From Legionella sp. (GTDB lineage: Bacteria; Pseudomonadota; Gammaproteobacteria; Legionellales; Legionellaceae): a stretch of DNA of 64,000 bases. A program made the translations under genes and the position numbers. This document shows positions 54,478 to 64,000 of this stretch, in pieces; the stretch's first letter is position 1, and the number at the start of each line of letters is the position of its first letter. The stretch spans positions 1-64,000 of the forward strand of contig JARLJQ010000012.1 of the NCBI GenBank assembly GCA_031291115.1, read 5' to 3'. The notes under the pieces were generated by a model. The model was not told the DNA's origin, did no database searches, and worked only from the letters and a program-made list of their open reading frames with translations.

Positions 54478-55701
54478 ATGACTAAAACATACCGGAAAGT
54501 GATAGACACACTCTATAATAATCGAGACATCATGGTGGAACAGCTTCACCTGTTTTGCGATATTAATTCAGGTACCACTAATCTGCCCGGGCTTGCACAA
54601 ATGGCCAATGCCTTGCAAACAGCCTATAAACCCATTGCAGATGAAATCCAAATTAAAAAACTACAGCCACTATCCCAAATTAATATGTCTGGAGAAACAA
54701 GCCTGCAATCCTGTGGCGACGTGCTGCTTATTAGAAAAAGACCACATTTAAAACGACGAATATTATTAAGTGGTCATATGGACACAGTGTATTCTGCCAG
54801 CAATCCTTTTCAAAAACTCACCTACATTAATGATAATTACGTCAATGGTCCTGGTGTGACTGATATGAAAGGCGGCTTAATTGTCATGCTTCATGCTTTA
54901 ACTGCTTTTGAACAGACAGAAGAAGCACAACACATGGGTTGGGATGTATTAATTAACTCGGATGAAGAAATTGGGTCACCTGCATCCAGCGTTTTATTTG
55001 ACGAAATTGCGGCTGATTATCAAGCGGCCCTGGTTTACGAACCGGCAATGACAGCAACAGGAACCTTAGCAAAAAATCGAAAAGGCTCGGGCAAATTAAC
55101 CTTAATTGCTACTGGAAAAGCGGCGCACGCAGGTAGAGCATTTGATGAAGGAAGAAATGCTATTTGTTATCTGGCGGAAGCCATTTGCGCGGTACATGCT
55201 CTCAATGGTCAGCGTGATGGCGTTACAATTAATGTCGGAAAAATTGCAGGTGGCGAGGCATTAAACGTGGTTCCAGATAAAGCTATAGCAAAACTTGATG
55301 TGCGTATTAGTCTACCTGAAGACGAACATTGGGTGAGAAATGAGCTGAAACATATTATCGGCTCATTAAAACGCCCTGATTATTTTTTAAGTATACAGGG
55401 TGACTTTGGCAGACCTGTAAAACGGGTATGCTCTGGAACAGAACGCTTATTTCAACGTGTGCAGAGTTTAGGTAAGGAACTAGGATTAGCCATTGATTGG
55501 AAAGACAGTGGTGGTTGTTGTGATGGGAATAATCTCGCACATCATGGTTTGCCTGTTTTAGACACTTTAGGAGTTCGTGGGGGCCATATTCACAGCTCAG
55601 AAGAATACATTTTGCTAGACAGTTTACCTGAGCGTGCAGCACTGAGTGCCCTGCTCTTAATTGATTTAGCACGGGACGGCCTAGAGGATCTGAAAAAATG
55701 A
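54478..55701 (+). CDS. M20-family metallo-hydrolase of the AST operon
   Basis: 407 residues, carboxypeptidase G2-like. Metal ligands: His and Asp in SGHMDTVY, bridging Asp in VTDMKGG, Glu-Glu in DEEIGS, Glu in YEPAM and a late His in GGHIHSSEE. The dimerisation domain sits at ~190-300. It is the first gene of an operon with astA (4-base ATGA overlap), astD and astB. The AST pathway ends with succinylglutamate desuccinylase, normally AstE of the M14 family; none is seen here, so this enzyme may do that step. This is inference from position. Confidence 0.85.
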   Translation: MTKTYRKVIDTLYNNRDIMVEQLHLFCDINSGTTNLPGLAQMANALQTAYKPIADEIQIKKLQPLSQINMSGETSLQSCGDVLLIRKRPHLKRRILLSGHMDTVYSASNPFQKLTYINDNYVNGPGVTDMKGGLIVMLHALTAFEQTEEAQHMGWDVLINSDEEIGSPASSVLFDEIAADYQAALVYEPAMTATGTLAKNRKGSGKLTLIATGKAAHAGRAFDEGRNAICYLAEAICAVHALNGQRDGVTINVGKIAGGEALNVVPDKAIAKLDVRISLPEDEHWVRNELKHIIGSLKRPDYFLSIQGDFGRPVKRVCSGTERLFQRVQSLGKELGLAIDWKDSGGCCDGNNLAHHGLPVLDTLGVRGGHIHSSEEYILLDSLPERAALSALLLIDLARDGLEDLKK

Positions 55702-56732
55702 TGTTATTTCGTAGCGCACGTGATTCTGATTTGGACGCAATCCATCATCTAGCGGAGCAAAGCGGTGTTGGAATGACAACACTTCCAAAGGACCTGAAAT
55801 TATTAAAAAAACGCGTCAGTTGGTCTACGGCATCTTATAAAAAAAAACTCGACCAGCCGCTTAGTGAGTATTATCTTTTTGTTTTGGAAAATCAAAGAAA
55901 CCATGAGGTTATTGGTGTTTCTGCCATCGAATCACGAACAGGTCATGAAACGCCGTTTTACTCCTACAAAATCTCAAAACGCACACGCATGTGCCACTCT
56001 TTAGATGTACGCAGTGATTATGAAGTATTAAGTTTGGTGAATGACAATCAAGGGCGCAGCGAACTTTGCACCCTTTTTTTGAATCCTAAATACAGAAAGA
56101 ATAATAATGGTTTATTACTATCCAAGTCTCGCTTTCTGTTCATGGCCCACTATCCCGAGCGTTTTTCTCCAACCGTCATCGCGGACATGCGTGGTGTCTC
56201 AGACAAACACGGGAATTCACCTTTTTGGGAAAACGTAGGCAGTCATTTTTTTCAAATGTCTTATGCAGAAGCCGATAGATTAACTCTGGCAACCAACAAA
56301 CAATTTATCGCGGATCTCATGCCGCGAAATCCAATTTACGTTAAATTGCTTTCAAAAGAGGCTCAAGAAACCATTGGTCAACCTCATCCCTCTACGAAAC
56401 CTGCCATGCATATTCTGCTCAAAGAAGGCTTTCGCTATAACAAATACGTTGATATTTTTGATGCGGGGCCAACTATAGAAGTACCCTTAAAAAACATCAG
56501 AACTATAGAATTAAGCCGTGTGGTTACAGTAAAAAACCTAAGTGATGAGGTCAGTAGCGCTAATTATTTATTGGCCAATACCAAACTCGATTTTCGCGCT
56601 ACTCTTGGCACTGTATTAGTAAACAAACGAGATAATACGTGCATTATCAGCAAAAAAACAGCGCAGCTTCTTGAGATTCAATGCGGAGATACACTACGCA
56701 TATCTCCCTTACATACTGCTGCAACAGCTTAG
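55698..56732 (+). CDS. astA: Arginine N-succinyltransferase
   Basis: 344 residues, standard length. It opens MLFRSARDSDLDAIHHLAEQ and carries SGVGMTTLPKD, LFLNPKYRKNNNGLLLSKSR, ADMRGVSDKHGNSPFWENVG and GFRYNKYVDIFDAGPT, all AstA signatures of the acyl-CoA-binding GNAT-like fold. It transfers succinyl from succinyl-CoA to arginine, the first step of the AST pathway. It begins in the stop codon of the M20 gene, with no ribosome site of its own, so it relies on coupling. Confidence 0.95.
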   Translation: MMLFRSARDSDLDAIHHLAEQSGVGMTTLPKDLKLLKKRVSWSTASYKKKLDQPLSEYYLFVLENQRNHEVIGVSAIESRTGHETPFYSYKISKRTRMCHSLDVRSDYEVLSLVNDNQGRSELCTLFLNPKYRKNNNGLLLSKSRFLFMAHYPERFSPTVIADMRGVSDKHGNSPFWENVGSHFFQMSYAEADRLTLATNKQFIADLMPRNPIYVKLLSKEAQETIGQPHPSTKPAMHILLKEGFRYNKYVDIFDAGPTIEVPLKNIRTIELSRVVTVKNLSDEVSSANYLLANTKLDFRATLGTVLVNKRDNTCIISKKTAQLLEIQCGDTLRISPLHTAATA

Positions 56733-56744
56733 GAATAATGAATT

Positions 56745-58217
56745 ATGATGCAAGGAAAAGGTCATTACATTAATGGAGTTTGGGTAAAAGGCCAGGGTTC
56801 CCTACTGGAGTCCATCAACCCCGCTTACGGCACTCTATTCTGGCAAGGAACAAATGCTACAGAACAGGAAATTGCAGCAGCAGCTGATGCAGCGCACCGC
56901 GCATTGCCCTCATGGTCTGCTCTTGACTTAGATAAGCGCGCTCACTACACCCAACAATTTGCTGCACAAATAGAAAAAAACCGTGATCGTTTAGCACTTT
57001 TAATTTCCCAGGAAACAGGTAAACCATTATGGGAATCACAGACTGAAATTACTGCCGTCATTGGAAAAATTAATTTATCGATTCAAGCCTGCAAGGAACG
57101 AACGGGTGAAAAAAAGACGGCTACAGCGGAAGCTAATACCTGCCTTCGTTTTAAACCACAAGGTGTGGTCGTAGTTTTAGGCGCCTTTAATTTCCCCGCG
57201 CATTTAAGTAATGGCCATATTGTACCCGCGCTTTTAGCGGGAAATACCATCCTTTATAAACCCAGCGAACAAGCACCCGCTGTAGCTGAGCTAATAATGC
57301 AATGCTGGCATGACAGCTCACTTCCTGCAGGCGTAATGAATTGCTTGCAAGGCGATGCCTCCTGTGGCAAAACAGTACTGTCACAAGACATTCAAGGTGT
57401 TTATTTTACGGGAAGTTACCCGACTGGATTACGCATTCACCAACAGTTTAGTGATCGACCTGAAGTGATTTTAGCACTTGAAATGGGTGGAAATAATCCT
57501 TTGGTTCTTGATGAGGTCAGCGATTTAAATGCAGCAGTCTACCAAACCATACTGTCGTCATTAATCACCTCTGGCCAACGCTGCACATGCGCACGACGCG
57601 TTATTATTCCTGATTCCGCGCAAGGTGATGAATTTCTAAAGCGTCTTATTAAAGCCTGCCAATCCGTTAAGGTAGGTCCGTTTAATAAACAACCCGAACC
57701 ATTCATGGGGCCAGTTATTAGTTATATGCAAGCGCAAAAGCATTTACACAGCCAAAAAATGCTTATTGAAGCAAGTGGTGAGTCTTTATTATCAATGACG
57801 CTTCTTGTCGAAAATACGGGCTTGTTAACGCCAGGAATTATCGATATGAGCAAGGTACACAATCCTCCTGATGAGGAGATTTTCGCGCCATTTATCCAAA
57901 TCTACCGTTACAAAAATTTTGATCAGGCAATTGAATTAGCCAATAACACGCGTTATGGATTAGCCGCTGGTTTATTCAGTGACAGGGAACAAAAATACCA
58001 GGAATTTTATCAAAAAATACGCGCAGGACTAATCAACTGGAACAGGCCAACAACAGGAGCTGCAAGCAGTCTTCCTTTTGGTGGAGTTGGATACAGTGGC
58101 AATCACAGACCGAGTGCTTTTTTTGCAGCAGATTATTGCGCTTACCCTGTAGCCAGTATGGAGCAACCTCTTTTAACTGCACCGGCTCAACTGTTGCCGG
58201 GCGTTGTGTTGGAATAA
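56745..58217 (+). CDS. astD: N-succinylglutamate 5-semialdehyde dehydrogenase
   Basis: 490 residues, aldehyde dehydrogenase fold. [29 protein letters not shown], the Glu in [12 protein letters not shown] and the catalytic Cys in [10 protein letters not shown] are seen; the GNNPL and TCARR forms are those of AstD. It oxidises succinylglutamate semialdehyde to succinylglutamate with NAD. It is 12 bases after astA and 3 before astB. Confidence 0.95.
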   Translation: MMQGKGHYINGVWVKGQGSLLESINPAYGTLFWQGTNATEQEIAAAADAAHRALPSWSALDLDKRAHYTQQFAAQIEKNRDRLALLISQETGKPLWESQTEITAVIGKINLSIQACKERTGEKKTATAEANTCLRFKPQGVVVVLGAFNFPAHLSNGHIVPALLAGNTILYKPSEQAPAVAELIMQCWHDSSLPAGVMNCLQGDASCGKTVLSQDIQGVYFTGSYPTGLRIHQQFSDRPEVILALEMGGNNPLVLDEVSDLNAAVYQTILSSLITSGQRCTCARRVIIPDSAQGDEFLKRLIKACQSVKVGPFNKQPEPFMGPVISYMQAQKHLHSQKMLIEASGESLLSMTLLVENTGLLTPGIIDMSKVHNPPDEEIFAPFIQIYRYKNFDQAIELANNTRYGLAAGLFSDREQKYQEFYQKIRAGLINWNRPTTGAASSLPFGGVGYSGNHRPSAFFAADYCAYPVASMEQPLLTAPAQLLPGVVLE

Positions 58218-58220
58218 TGT

Positions 58221-59540
58221 ATGACTGTTTATGAACTTAATATGGATGGATTGGTTGGACCAACTCATCATTACGCAGGCCTTGCCGCAGGTAATATAGC
58301 ATCCATTAGCAATGCTTTAAGCGTGTCCAACCCACAGGCGGCTGCACGCCAAGGTTTGAATAAAATGCGTTTATTGCATAATTTAGGCCTGAAACAAGGC
58401 ATCATGCCACCACATCAGCGCCCTAATCTTGCGCTGCTGCGTCAATTAGGTTTTGGCAGTACTACAGCAGCACAATCCTCTCCGGAGCTGCTCAGTGCCT
58501 GTTATTCAGCCTCTAGCATGTGGACAGCTAATGCAGCTACAGTTTCACCCAGTAGTGACACGGCGGATAATAAAGTACATTTCACTGCAGCTAATTTAGT
58601 GAGCAATTTACATCGTCATCAAGAAGCTGATTTTTCCAAAAAATTGCTTCAATATATCTTTTCTGATAGTAACTATTTTAGCCACCACCCAATAGTACCT
58701 CGCTCCAGCGTTACTGGCGATGAAGGGGCTGCAAATCATAATCGTCTCTGTCACAATCATACAGAGCGTGGTATCCATCTTTTTGTTTATGGTAAAAAAG
58801 CATTAGGGAAAGATAATGAAGGTCCAGTAAAATACCCTGCCCGACAAACCCGGGAGGCCTCCGAAGCGATTGTTCGAAATCACTTGCTGGATGAACGTCA
58901 AGTGATTTTTGCCCGTCAAAATCCTTTAGCTATTGATCAAGGTGTATTCCACAATGACGTCATTTCGGTGGCGAATGAATCCTTATTTCTTGTTCATGAA
59001 CAGGCATTTTATAATCAAGCAGCGGTTCTTCATGAATTACGAGTAAAAGCCGAATTCCCTTTAACTATTATTGAAATTACTGAAGATCAACTGAGCATCC
59101 AAGATGCGGTTTCATCCTATCTATTTAATTCACAAATCATAAGCCTTGCCAATGAGATGCTTTTGATTGCTCCAATTGAATGCCAGAATAACCCTCGTGT
59201 TTCAACATGCATTGATTCCCTCATTTCTAGCCCCTCTAATCCGATTAATACAGTTCATTATCTGGATTTGAAACAAAGCATGCGTAATGGAGGTGGGCCT
59301 GCTTGTTTAAGATTACGCATTCCATTAAATGAACAAGAACTAAGTGCCATGCATCAAGGTATTTTGGTGACTAATCAATTATTGGATGTTTTAGATCAAT
59401 GGGTATTAAAGCATTACCGCACTGAATTAGCAGCCGCTGACTTGATTGATCCGTATTTAATTACTGAAAATTTCCAGGCATTGGATGAGCTCACACAGAT
59501 ATTAAAACTCGGCCCCATTTATCCTTTTCAATCAGAATAG
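58221..59540 (+). CDS. astB: N-succinylarginine dihydrolase
   Basis: 439 residues. Signatures: [40 protein letters not shown], and the catalytic Cys in [14 protein letters not shown]. It converts succinylarginine to succinylornithine, CO2 and ammonia. The transaminase AstC needed next is not in the window; a general acetylornithine/succinylornithine aminotransferase elsewhere is the likely substitute. Confidence 0.95.
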   Translation: MTVYELNMDGLVGPTHHYAGLAAGNIASISNALSVSNPQAAARQGLNKMRLLHNLGLKQGIMPPHQRPNLALLRQLGFGSTTAAQSSPELLSACYSASSMWTANAATVSPSSDTADNKVHFTAANLVSNLHRHQEADFSKKLLQYIFSDSNYFSHHPIVPRSSVTGDEGAANHNRLCHNHTERGIHLFVYGKKALGKDNEGPVKYPARQTREASEAIVRNHLLDERQVIFARQNPLAIDQGVFHNDVISVANESLFLVHEQAFYNQAAVLHELRVKAEFPLTIIEITEDQLSIQDAVSSYLFNSQIISLANEMLLIAPIECQNNPRVSTCIDSLISSPSNPINTVHYLDLKQSMRNGGGPACLRLRIPLNEQELSAMHQGILVTNQLLDVLDQWVLKHYRTELAAADLIDPYLITENFQALDELTQILKLGPIYPFQSE

Positions 59541-59552
59541 ACGCTAAAACCT

Positions 59553-60266
59553 ATGTGGAAAACAAAACTGGGAAGATGCATTTATGAATCACCCTCGGGT
59601 TATAAGGTTTATCAAAATTTGTGTTACCGATGGTTAACTCTAGGCTCTGACGCGCTGCAAACTGTGATTAACCGCCGTAAGCCCGAAAAACCGGTTTTAT
59701 ACTACTTGCCCGCGCTAACGCTTATGGCACGTCATTATCCTGAACACGTATGTTTGCTAGGACTTGGCGGCGCAGGAGTCGCTTTAATGCTTGCGGATAT
59801 GCCTTTAGTTGCTGTTGATAACAGTGATGAAGTCATCGACATTGCCAAGCGTTTTTTTATGATAGAACACCTGAAGCATTTAACTGTAGTGCATGATGAT
59901 GCAATGAATTATGTTCAAAATAAAGAAAATGTTTACCCACATCTGCTTGTTGATTTATATAACGCCAATTATTTTCCACCACAATGTATTAACGATGACT
60001 TTTTTAATTCCTGCAAACGGATAATTACTGAAGATGGATTTTTAGCAATTAATTTTGCTAATTTAAAAGAACAATGGCCCCTTTTTCAATTGCTTAAAAA
60101 AAGCTTTAAGCACACATTGGTTATTCCCATTGAAAAAAGCGCTAATATGGTGATCATCGCCTCTAAATGCGAAAGCAAGGAGTTATTCCTTAGACGTATA
60201 GAGGAATCAGGAGAATTTAAACGGATTATGTGGGTAGAACAATGGGGCTATGTTGGAAATTACTAG
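59553..60266 (+). CDS. Spermidine synthase-like methyltransferase-fold protein
   Basis: 237 residues. The nucleotide-binding loop CLLGLGGAGVALMLADM, acidic VAVDNSDEVIDIAKRFF and VVHDDAMNYVQNKENVYPHL correspond to motifs I, II and III of the spermidine synthase/SAM fold. The region DLYNANYFPPQCINDDFFN follows the family. The N-terminal beta-tetramerisation domain is reduced, so polyamine synthesis is doubtful. It follows astB by 12 bases in the same operon; a link to arginine/ornithine-derived polyamines is tempting but unproven. The stop lies inside a repeat. Confidence 0.82.
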   Translation: MWKTKLGRCIYESPSGYKVYQNLCYRWLTLGSDALQTVINRRKPEKPVLYYLPALTLMARHYPEHVCLLGLGGAGVALMLADMPLVAVDNSDEVIDIAKRFFMIEHLKHLTVVHDDAMNYVQNKENVYPHLLVDLYNANYFPPQCINDDFFNSCKRIITEDGFLAINFANLKEQWPLFQLLKKSFKHTLVIPIEKSANMVIIASKCESKELFLRRIEESGEFKRIMWVEQWGYVGNY

Positions 60267-60473
60267 GGGCTGTTGACATTTCGCTAGATTGAGCTGAAAG
60301 CAACATCTAAAAATACCCATTCATGTTTAGATCTAATCGTATTAAATTGATGCATGCGAGTCCCAAAAAGTATGTGCTCAATTATAGAACATCAAAAATT
60401 GAATAATAAGAGTACTACAAATATAGTGGGTGCACCGCGTGCGGTGCCCAACAACGGAGCGTAGCGACTTCCT
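60264..60473. repeat. Partial copies of two dispersed repeat families
   Basis: At 60264-60293, AGGGGCTGTTGACATTTCGC matches the left arm of the long hairpin at 39526. At 60426-60473, GTGCCCAACAACGGAGCGTA is the inverted equivalent of the AGGTTGGCGC family at 30569 and 41201. Between them I see nothing. The gap runs to 60564 and holds no gene. Confidence 0.65.
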
Positions 60474-60564
60474 TATAAAACTAAAGCCACGACCATGAAT
60501 CAATTAATTCACAGTGGCGGCTCAAGTTATTAATTTAATAAATCATTACTAGCAATAAATACTA

Positions 60565-61122
60565 CTAAATCTCCATTAAATCTTTTTCTTTTATTACTAA
60601 TAATGCATCAATTTCAGCGATGTATTTATCAGTTAATTTTTGAATTACTTCACCAGCACGACGCTCATCATCTTCAGAAATAGATTTGTCTTTAACCAAA
60701 TCTTTCAGTTGACTGTTTGCATCACGGCGGATATTACGAATAGAAACTCTAGCTTGTTCGCCTTCGTTACGTACTACTTTAATCAAGTCTTTTCTACGCT
60801 CTTCAGTTAATGCAGGCATAGGAACACGAATCGCATTACCATTAGTTGAAGGATTCAAACCTAAATCAGAAGTTAGAATCGCTTTTTCAATAGCAGCTAC
60901 CATTGGTTTTTCCCAAGGAGTAACCGTAATAGTACGTGAATCACTGGCAGTGATATTGGCAATTTGGGTTAATGGAGTCATCGTACCGTAATAATCAACT
61001 TGTACGTGATCCAGCAAACCAGCATTCGCCCTTCCGGTACGAATTTTTGTCATATCAATCTTCAGCGACTCAATGCTTTTCATCATACGTTTTTCTGAGT
61101 CTTGCTTAATCTCATTAATCAT
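60565..61122 (-). CDS. frr: Ribosome recycling factor
   Basis: 185 residues, exact family length. [36 protein letters not shown] and [19 protein letters not shown] blocks are characteristic. With EF-G it splits post-termination ribosomes. It overlaps pyrH by 8 bases in the rpsB-tsf-pyrH-frr operon, the standard proteobacterial order. Confidence 0.97.
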   Translation of the reverse strand: MINEIKQDSEKRMMKSIESLKIDMTKIRTGRANAGLLDHVQVDYYGTMTPLTQIANITASDSRTITVTPWEKPMVAAIEKAILTSDLGLNPSTNGNAIRVPMPALTEERRKDLIKVVRNEGEQARVSIRNIRRDANSQLKDLVKDKSISEDDERRAGEVIQKLTDKYIAEIDALLVIKEKDLMEI

Positions 61123-61855
61123 TATTGGCTCCGACTATAGTTCCAACACGTTCTCCAGAAACAATTCGTTTCAACGCATTAGGCGCAGCCATATCAAATA
61201 CCTGTAAAGGCATATTTTGATCCTGACATAAACAAATTGCAGTGGAGTCCATAACTTCCAAACCTTGCGTTAAGACGTCTTTATAAGACAAATAATCATA
61301 ACGTGTCGCATTTGGATTTTTTATAGGATCTTCAGAATACACACCATCCACTTTAGTCGCTTTTAATACAACATCAGCGTCTATTTCAATAGCTCTTAAA
61401 CAGGCAGCAGTATCTGTGGTAAAAAATGGATTTCCAGTACCGGCCGCAAAAATAACTACATGGCCAGTACGTAAATGCGTGATTGCTTTACGTCGGTGGT
61501 AGGAATCAACTACTCCAATCATTGGAATAGCTGACATAATACGTGCAGGTAAATCAATACGCTCCAAAGCATCTCTCATCGCCAAAGCATTCATAACGGT
61601 AGCCAGCATACCCATATGGTCACCAGTTACGCGCCCTACTCCAGCTTTAGAAAGCGCTTTACCACGAAATAAATTGCCACCACCTAATACAAGACCTACT
61701 TCAACTCCCATTTGAATAAGTTCAGCAATGTCGCGGGCTAAAGTGTCTAGCACTGACGGATCAATACCAAACTGTGACTTGCCCATAAGGGCTTCGCCAC
61801 TGAATTTAAGTAAAATACGTTTATATTTTATTTGTGGATGACTGTCATTCATCAT
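61115..61855 (-). CDS. pyrH: Uridylate kinase (UMP kinase)
   Basis: 246 residues. [36 protein letters not shown] and [17 protein letters not shown] are hallmark segments of the bacterial amino-acid-kinase-fold enzyme. It makes UDP from UMP for nucleotide synthesis. It overlaps tsf by 4 bases (ATGA). Confidence 0.97.
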   Translation of the reverse strand: MMNDSHPQIKYKRILLKFSGEALMGKSQFGIDPSVLDTLARDIAELIQMGVEVGLVLGGGNLFRGKALSKAGVGRVTGDHMGMLATVMNALAMRDALERIDLPARIMSAIPMIGVVDSYHRRKAITHLRTGHVVIFAAGTGNPFFTTDTAACLRAIEIDADVVLKATKVDGVYSEDPIKNPNATRYDYLSYKDVLTQGLEVMDSTAICLCQDQNMPLQVFDMAAPNALKRIVSGERVGTIVGANND

Positions 61856-62730
61856 GAACGAACCTGAGCCATTACTTCTTCAACAAAGTTGTCTTCTTTT
61901 TTCTCAATACCTTCGCCAACTTCAAAACGGATGAATGAAATAACTTCAGCATTTTTCTCTTTTAACAATTGACCGACTTTGATATCTGGGTTTTTAACGT
62001 AAGGTTGACCTAATAAACTCACTTCATCAATGAATTTATTGATTCGACCTTCAATCATTTTGTCGATAATTTCTTGTGGCTTGCCACTTTCTTTAGCTTG
62101 AGCAGTGAAAATTTCACGCTCATTTTCAATTGCGTCAGAAGAAACTTGATCACGGCTAACAACGATAGGCTTAGTTGCTGCGATGTGCATAGCAATGTCT
62201 TTCGCAAGAGCTTCATCGCCATTTTTTAAAGCAACCATTACGCCAATTCTTGAACCATGTAAGTAGTGACCAACAACGCCTTCACTGCTTGTACGCTCTA
62301 GACGACGCAGTTTGATGTTTTCACCAATTTTAGCTACTAATTGTTGTCTTGCTTGTTCTACGGTAGAACCAGAAGCTACAGGCAGAGCAGATAACTCTTC
62401 TATAGTAGTAACTGAGCTGTTTAAAGCAGCTTCAGCAACGCTGTTAGCGAAGTTAGTGAAGTTCTCATCACGAGCAACGAAGTCTGTTTCGCTGTTGATT
62501 TCAATCATTACAGCAGTACGGCCATCAGTAGAACGAGCTACGATAACAATACCTTCAGCAGCAACACGGTCTGCCTTTTTATCTGCTTTAGCTTGACCTG
62601 CTTTACGCATTTCAGTGATTGCTGCTTCAATGTCACCATTGGTTGCTATCAGAAACTTTTTACATTCCATCATGCCAGCGCCTGTACGCTCGCGTAATTG
62701 CATGACTAATCCTGCACTAATTGTTGACAT
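61852..62730 (-). CDS. tsf: Elongation factor Ts
   Basis: 292 residues from the ATG at 62730, chosen because GGAG lies 8 bases upstream and the mature N-terminus [20 protein letters not shown] fits the family ([19 protein letters not shown]). The [12 protein letters not shown] and [14 protein letters not shown]-terminal segments are present. It regenerates EF-Tu-GTP. A hairpin with T run between rpsB and tsf probably lowers tsf transcription. Confidence 0.96.
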   Translation of the reverse strand: MSTISAGLVMQLRERTGAGMMECKKFLIATNGDIEAAITEMRKAGQAKADKKADRVAAEGIVIVARSTDGRTAVMIEINSETDFVARDENFTNFANSVAEAALNSSVTTIEELSALPVASGSTVEQARQQLVAKIGENIKLRRLERTSSEGVVGHYLHGSRIGVMVALKNGDEALAKDIAMHIAATKPIVVSRDQVSSDAIENEREIFTAQAKESGKPQEIIDKMIEGRINKFIDEVSLLGQPYVKNPDIKVGQLLKEKNAEVISFIRFEVGEGIEKKEDNFVEEVMAQVRS

Positions 62731-62754
62731 TTTCATTTCTCCACATAGCAAAAA

Positions 62755-62775
62755 GGGGGCTTAATTAGGCCCCCC
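62755..62775 (-). terminator. Inter-gene terminator/attenuator between rpsB and tsf
   Basis: On the minus strand GGGGGCC pairs with GGCCCCC-like ends around TAATTAA, followed at once by TTTTTGC. It stands 15 bases after the rpsB stop and 25 before the tsf start, where partial termination is known to set the rpsB:tsf ratio in enterobacteria. Confidence 0.75.
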
Positions 62776-62790
62776 AAATTCAAATATTAA

Positions 62791-63540
62791 TTACTCTGCT
62801 TCTTTTTCTTGAGCAGCTACTTCTACAAATTCAGCTTCTGCAGAAACACCACCAACAGTATTACTATTTTTTGCGTCAAGGATTGCATCAGCAATACAAC
62901 GAACGTAAATATTTACTGCGCGCATAGAATCGTCGTTAGCAGGAATAATATAATCGATATTTTTGGGGCTGTTATTTGTATCAACAACACCAATAACCGG
63001 TATCTTTAATCGACGAGCTTCTTCAACAGCAATGTGTTCAAAGCCAACGTCAACAACGAACAATGCATCAGGCAAACCGCCCATGTGCTCGATACCACCT
63101 AAACCACGCTCTAACTTATCAAGTTCGCGTGTCAGCATTAAAGCTTCTTTTTTGATCATGCCATTAAACAGGCCTTTTTCTTTCATTTCTTTCAGTTCTT
63201 TCAAACGGAAGATAGATTGGCGAACTGTTTTATAGTTAGTTAACATACCACCTAACCAACGGTGATCAACATAAGGCATGCCACAACGTTTCGCTTGTTC
63301 ACGAATACTTTCTTGAGCCGCTCTTTTAGTACCAACGAATAAGATTTTAGCTTTGTTAGAAGCCAGTTTACCAACGTAGTTTACTACGTCATTCATCATA
63401 ACCATTGTTTTTTCTAGGTCGATGATGTGGATTTTGTTACGAGAGCCAAATATGTACTCTCCCATTTCAGGATTCCAGAAACGCGTTCTGTGACCAAAAT
63501 GAGCGCCCGCTTCGAGCAATTCACGCATACTTACATTCAT
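62791..63540 (-). CDS. rpsB: 30S ribosomal protein S2
   Basis: 249 residues from the ATG at 63540. [43 protein letters not shown] and [19 protein letters not shown] are S2 signatures. The start is fixed by CTGGAGATATATATAATG (GGAG 11 bases upstream) and by the family N-terminus; the longer frame to 63591 lies in the leader. First gene of rpsB-tsf-pyrH-frr. Confidence 0.97.
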   Translation of the reverse strand: MNVSMRELLEAGAHFGHRTRFWNPEMGEYIFGSRNKIHIIDLEKTMVMMNDVVNYVGKLASNKAKILFVGTKRAAQESIREQAKRCGMPYVDHRWLGGMLTNYKTVRQSIFRLKELKEMKEKGLFNGMIKKEALMLTRELDKLERGLGGIEHMGGLPDALFVVDVGFEHIAVEEARRLKIPVIGVVDTNNSPKNIDYIIPANDDSMRAVNIYVRCIADAILDAKNSNTVGGVSAEAEFVEVAAQEKEAE

Positions 63541-63669
63541 TATATATATCTCCAGGGTTATGCCTCCACGCTCCCCATACGAAACCCCCAAGGGACCCTA
63601 ACGTATGTGACGAAAACGTGTGTGTATTTAAAGCGCCGTATTTATAACATATTGTAGGGCGTTCAGCAA
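63541..63669 (-). promoter_or_regulatory. rpsB promoter and leader
   Basis: On the minus strand a -35 TTGCTG (63669-63664), a 17-base spacer and a -10 TATAAA (63646-63641) precede a GC-rich discriminator (TACGGCGC), typical of growth-rate-controlled ribosomal promoters. The leader of about 90 bases contains GGGGGTTTCGTATGGGGAGC and ...ATAACCC, which can pair (GGGTT with AACCC) near the ribosome site, suitable for S2 autoregulation. The RNA structure is inference. Confidence 0.65.
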
Positions 63670-63815
63670 TCCATTTACTCTTGACTTTAATGCTATTTTT
63701 TAAGTAATCGCATCAATAGTACAACATTATTTTAGTTTAATCTGCATAAAACCCTTTTCAAAAGAGCCATGAAGCCTTTATTATCAATAGATACAACTAT
63801 TTAACGGATTAAATA

Positions 63816-64000
63816 ATGAGTTATAAATACAATCCTCATCAGCATGTAAAAATTTGGCTCAGCAATAATCCCGATATTTTTATAAATTTGGAAAACCAAA
63901 TCCGTTTAATCCAAATGCGTGAAAAAAACTTAAATGATGTAATTCATTTAATTTACGATGCTACCTTGCTATCACCTACGGCTCTAGCTCAATTAAATGT
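63816..64000 (+). CDS. Start of an unrecognised gene, cut at the right edge
   Basis: MSYKYNPHQHVKIWLSNNPD begins an open frame that runs to the window end (61 codons plus). It continues IFINLENQIRLIQMREKN and VIHLIYDATLLSPTALAQLN. The K-I-W-L-S-N-N-P start and HLIYDATLLS segment resemble the N-termini of TcdA/TcdB-like glycosyltransferase proteins of Legionella, as I remember them; the DxD motif would lie beyond the edge. No clear ribosome site (AACGGATTAAATA) precedes it. Confidence 0.6.
   Translation, partial: MSYKYNPHQHVKIWLSNNPDIFINLENQIRLIQMREKNLNDVIHLIYDATLLSPTALAQLN

Noticed and set aside
63686..63720. TTTAATGCT..TTTAAGTAA as a possible PmrA box before 63816
   Set aside because: Spacing between the units is 4 instead of 2, and no -10 follows at the right distance.
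1..64000. tRNA, rRNA, tmRNA or prophage genes
   Set aside because: No cloverleaf with CCA-type ends, rRNA signature, integrase or phage structural gene was seen by eye; a covariance-model search was not possible.

Overview
The window looks like chromosomal DNA of a Legionella species (order Legionellales, species not determined). The evidence is an AT-rich Gram-negative gene set, many Legionella-type orphan proteins with membrane hairpins and acidic C-termini, a eukaryote-like Ser/Thr kinase, patatin and ceramidase-like enzymes, a minimal ProQ/FinO protein, and three tandem promoter motifs with the geometry of the Legionella PmrA box. I could run no database search; the assignment rests on motif recognition.

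Layout. 0-9 kb: housekeeping genes (ArsC-like reductase, NRDE/TANGO2 protein, MltA), then four unrecognised effector-like proteins. 9-14 kb: patatin phospholipase, a ceramidase-like/DUF4105 pair, a 48-aa charged protein, thymidine kinase and a TIGR01777 epimerase. 14-21 kb: two orphan proteins with PmrA-type boxes, an HD-domain protein with the ligand set of PhnZ-type di-iron oxygenases, a PhaF-like phasin with a 24-bp coding repeat, an internally deleted AlkA remnant, an outer-membrane barrel and another orphan. 21-28 kb: compact minus-strand cluster fmdB-like / DUF502 / aspS / MscS-family channel / mutH. 28-35 kb: NagX-like acyltransferase, broken PAS-receiver gene, a Cys-rich secreted peptide, SDR, orphan FliK-like protein. 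35-41 kb: acnA and an APC permease. 41-45 kb: a 991-aa kinase with a PmrA-type promoter and a small overlapping partner gene, next to an IS66 remnant. 45-54 kb: NapE/TorE-like peptide, PutA, L,D-transpeptidase-like protein, ProQ-like protein, UDG-like protein with an altered catalytic loop, UbiG and orphans. 54-60 kb: arginine succinyltransferase (AST) operon with an M20 hydrolase in first place, then astA-astD-astB and a spermidine-synthase-like gene. 60-64 kb: rpsB-tsf-pyrH-frr, with promoter and an inter-gene hairpin, then the start of an unrecognised gene.

How the genes fit together. PutA (proline to glutamate), the AST operon (arginine to glutamate plus succinate), the APC permease and aconitase fit an organism living on amino acids through the TCA cycle, as Legionella does. 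The kinase, patatin, ceramidase-like enzyme and orphan proteins fit host interaction, with two orphans and the kinase probably under PmrA control.

Intergenic space is full of dispersed palindromes. The most striking is a modular nested inverted repeat (about 21366-21566, 29180-29511, 50815-51005, partial copies at 101-226, 12180-12200 and 45256-45297) whose arms are reused around different cores. Other families are a long hairpin at 39526-39671 with short derivatives, and a repeat at 30569-30652 and 41201-41284. I saw no tRNA, rRNA, CRISPR array or intact insertion sequence.
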